This document shows positions 62,452 through 64,000 of a stretch of DNA of 64,000 nt, piece by piece. The stretch comes from Corynebacterium genitalium ATCC 33030 (GTDB lineage Bacteria > Actinomycetota > Actinomycetes > Mycobacteriales > Mycobacteriaceae). Made by a program: the position numbers and the translations under genes. A model generated the notes under the pieces. The model saw nothing but the letters and a program-made list of their open reading frames with translations. It ran no database searches and was not told where the DNA came from. The stretch covers positions 1,695,448 to 1,759,447 of the forward strand of contig NZ_CM000961.1 in NCBI RefSeq assembly GCF_000143825.1, written 5' to 3'. Positions within the stretch are counted from its first letter, which is position 1, and the number at the start of each line of letters is the position of its first letter.

Positions 62452-63489
62452 TTACGGCTTGAGGACGACCTTGATGCAGCCGTCCTCCTTCTTCTGGAAC
62501 TTCTCGTACATGGCAGGGGCGTCGTCAAGCGGCGCGGTGTGCGTTTTCAGGTCGAGCACGCCGAGGGGGTCGGACGGGTCGTCGACCAGCGGGAGGATGT
62601 CATCGGTCCAGTTGCGCACGTTGCACTGGCCCATCCGCATCTGGATCTGCTTGTCAAAGAGCGTCATCATCGGCATCGGGTCCTTCATCCCGCCGTAGAC
62701 GCCGCCGACGGGAGAACCGTGGGCTTCCATGCCGACGGCGTCGACGATGGAGTCGGACCCGCGGCCGTCGCAAAGCTCTTGCAGCTTCTCGACGACATCC
62801 TCGCCGTCCTCGATGACCTCGATCCCGTGCCGGGCCGCCATGGCGCGCCGCTCCGCGACGGGGTCGACTCCGATGACGCGGTAGCCGAAGTGCGCACCGA
62901 TACGGGTAGCCATCTGCCCGATCGGGCCGAGGCCGAGCACAGCGAGGGTGCCGCCGTCAGGGACACCTGCGTACTTGACGCCCTGCCAGGCGGTCGGCAG
63001 AACGTCAGAAAGGAAGAGGTAGCGCTCGTCCTCGCCGACGCTGGGGACCTTGATGGGGCCGTAGTCGGCGTGCGGGACGCGCAGGTACTCGGCCTGGCCG
63101 CCGGGCAGCGAGCCGTAGAGGCGCGAGTAACCGAACAGGGTAGCTCCCTTGTCGTACTCCTTCACCTGCGTGGTCTCACACTGAGACTGAAAGCCGCGCT
63201 CGCACATGAAGCAGTGACCGCAGGAGACGGTGAAGGGGACCACGACGCGGTCGCCGGGCTTGAGGTTGGTCACAGCACTGCCGACCTCCTCGACAATGCC
63301 CATCGGCTCGTGCCCGATCACGTCGCCCTTGTCCATGAAGGGTCCAAGGACCTCGTAGAGGTGGAGGTCAGAGCCGCAGATGGCGGTGGAGGTGACGCGG
63401 ATGATGGCGTCGGTGGGTTCGATGATCTTGGGGTCGGGGACGTCCTCGACACTCACGGTGCGTTTCCCTTGCCAGGTCAGTGCTTTCAT
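62452..63489 (-). CDS. Zinc-dependent alcohol/formaldehyde dehydrogenase
   Basis: A 345-aa MDR-superfamily oxidoreductase. Catalytic Zn ligands: CGSDLHLYE (Cys) and GHEPMGIVEEVG (His-Glu); structural Zn Cys residues in SCGHCFMCERGFQSQC; NAD-binding LGLGPIGQMATRIGAHFGYRVIGVD. It resembles glutathione-independent formaldehyde dehydrogenase and related threonine-dehydrogenase-like enzymes, so the substrate is uncertain. GGAAAGG precedes ATG 63489. It ends 15 bp from the IS flanking repeat, so the insertion spared it. Confidence 0.93.
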   Translation of the reverse strand: MKALTWQGKRTVSVEDVPDPKIIEPTDAIIRVTSTAICGSDLHLYEVLGPFMDKGDVIGHEPMGIVEEVGSAVTNLKPGDRVVVPFTVSCGHCFMCERGFQSQCETTQVKEYDKGATLFGYSRLYGSLPGGQAEYLRVPHADYGPIKVPSVGEDERYLFLSDVLPTAWQGVKYAGVPDGGTLAVLGLGPIGQMATRIGAHFGYRVIGVDPVAERRAMAARHGIEVIEDGEDVVEKLQELCDGRGSDSIVDAVGMEAHGSPVGGVYGGMKDPMPMMTLFDKQIQMRMGQCNVRNWTDDILPLVDDPSDPLGVLDLKTHTAPLDDAPAMYEKFQKKEDGCIKVVLKP

Positions 63490-63729
63490 GGGGAACCTTT
63501 CCATGGTTAGGGTGTGGCCGAGCGTAATCCCGACTTCTTTGAGTGCGCAACGTTTTTAGGCAGTGTGAAACTTTCGCCAGTAAAACAAAGGCTATTCGTC
63601 GAGTTGCGGTGGCTTTCATCCGGCACGCGAAAATCAGGAGTGGGGTTAGATCGGGCTCACCGCTGAGGGGTCGAAAGATGAGTTGTCCGAGGCCTTTACT
63701 CTTTGCAGCTGTTGGCCTCGTCAGCAGAC

Positions 63730-64000
63730 CTAGTCAATAGGCGCGACGCGAATAAGATTCCCGTCGGGGTCTTCGATTACAAACGTCGTGCCGAACACTT
63801 CCTCATAGGGCTCGCGGAGGATCGTTACCCCTTTGTTCTTCCACTGTTCGAACGTGGTGGTGACCTCTTCGGCAGGCACGTTCAGGCATACCTCCGAAGT
63901 GCGATTCGCTGCACCTTCCAGCGAGTTGGCATTTCCCGACCATAGCGCTAAGAACACCCCCTCACCCAGCGCGAAGGTGACGTAGCGGGGCGTGACAAAG
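63730..64000 (-). CDS. VOC (glyoxalase/bleomycin-resistance fold) protein, partial
   Basis: The 5' part is cut off by the window edge. The visible 89 residues are the second VOC half: VFLALWSGN, SEVCLNVPAEEVTTTFEQWKNKGVTI, and FGTTFVIEDPDGNLIRVAPID with the DPDGN metal-site motif. Family members include glyoxalase I, dioxygenases and drug-binding proteins; nothing here selects one of them. The 240 bp between this gene and the dehydrogenase hold no convincing gene. Confidence 0.85.
   Translation of the reverse strand, partial: FVTPRYVTFALGEGVFLALWSGNANSLEGAANRTSEVCLNVPAEEVTTTFEQWKNKGVTILREPYEEVFGTTFVIEDPDGNLIRVAPID

Noticed and set aside
62266..63510. 414-aa plus-strand frame opposite the alcohol dehydrogenase
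   Set aside because: It is antisense to a clear zinc dehydrogenase with all metal ligands, starts within IS repeats, and has no recognisable domain.
63543..63740. 65-aa plus-strand frame between the dehydrogenase and VOC genes
   Set aside because: No ribosome-binding site, Arg-rich composition without motifs, and it runs into the VOC gene on the other strand. I see nothing else in 63490-63729.

Overview
The window is chromosomal DNA of an actinomycete, almost certainly a Corynebacterium or a close relative. The markers are mycothiol ligase MshC, polyprenol-phosphate mannose synthase Ppm1 beside Lnt, a DprE2-like reductase, RbpA, the Pup ligation genes without a 20S proteasome, and the SecA2-OdhI-FtsR-DUF151-MerR cluster. 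Many genes begin 6-10 nt after a TANNNT -10 box with no Shine-Dalgarno sequence, which is the leaderless style common in this genus.

Layout. 1-5.3 kb: end of an NlpC/P60 hydrolase, ferrochelatase, DUF3097, an NfeD/SPFH membrane pair and a helix-turn-helix protein. 5.3-11.2 kb: TVP38 membrane protein, tRNA-Leu, PEBP protein, a frameshifted lipoprotein, pyrD, an LppL-like lipoprotein and uppP. The 3' end of uppP is duplicated around a small AT-richer insert. 11.2-23.6 kb: mshC, a HAD hydrolase, hisE-hisG, aspartase with a C4-dicarboxylate transporter, fhs, a RecB-type nuclease, M18 aminopeptidase, trmI and the ATPase arc. 23.6-26 kb: a pdxR-pdxS pair without pdxT. 26-35.2 kb: dop-pup-pafA-pafB-pafC-tatA-tatC-helY, the mycobacterial order minus prcBA. 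35.2-42.5 kb: a serine protease, M24 peptidase, DprE2-like SDR, lipase, fxsA, lnt, ppm1 and rbpA. 43.7 kb: a sequence matching the actinobacterial dif site, so this is probably the replication terminus. 43.8-55.8 kb: a CFA-like methyltransferase with a degenerate SAM motif, ndh, corA, thioesterase, gnd, DEAD-box helicase, two CNNM/CBS membrane proteins, a conserved hypothetical and a VWA protein. 55.9-60.8 kb (minus strand): MerR, DUF151, ftsR, odhI and secA2. 60.8-64 kb: tRNA-Pro with an IS481-type element inserted at its 3' end, a zinc alcohol dehydrogenase and a partial VOC protein.

Functional themes are the cell envelope (uppP, lnt, ppm1, DprE2-like SDR, Tat, SecA2), redox and central metabolism (mshC, gnd, ndh, odhI, aspA/dcu, fhs, pyrD) and the pupylation system with its DNA-damage regulator PafBC.

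The observations I rate highest are the dif site, a 10-mer (GTCGATAAGC) found 16 times and always inside genes, the uppP duplication, a possible new structured RNA before dop, and the IS element with iterated end repeats. No CRISPR array, prophage or defence island was seen. No gene-free stretch exceeds about 300 bases.
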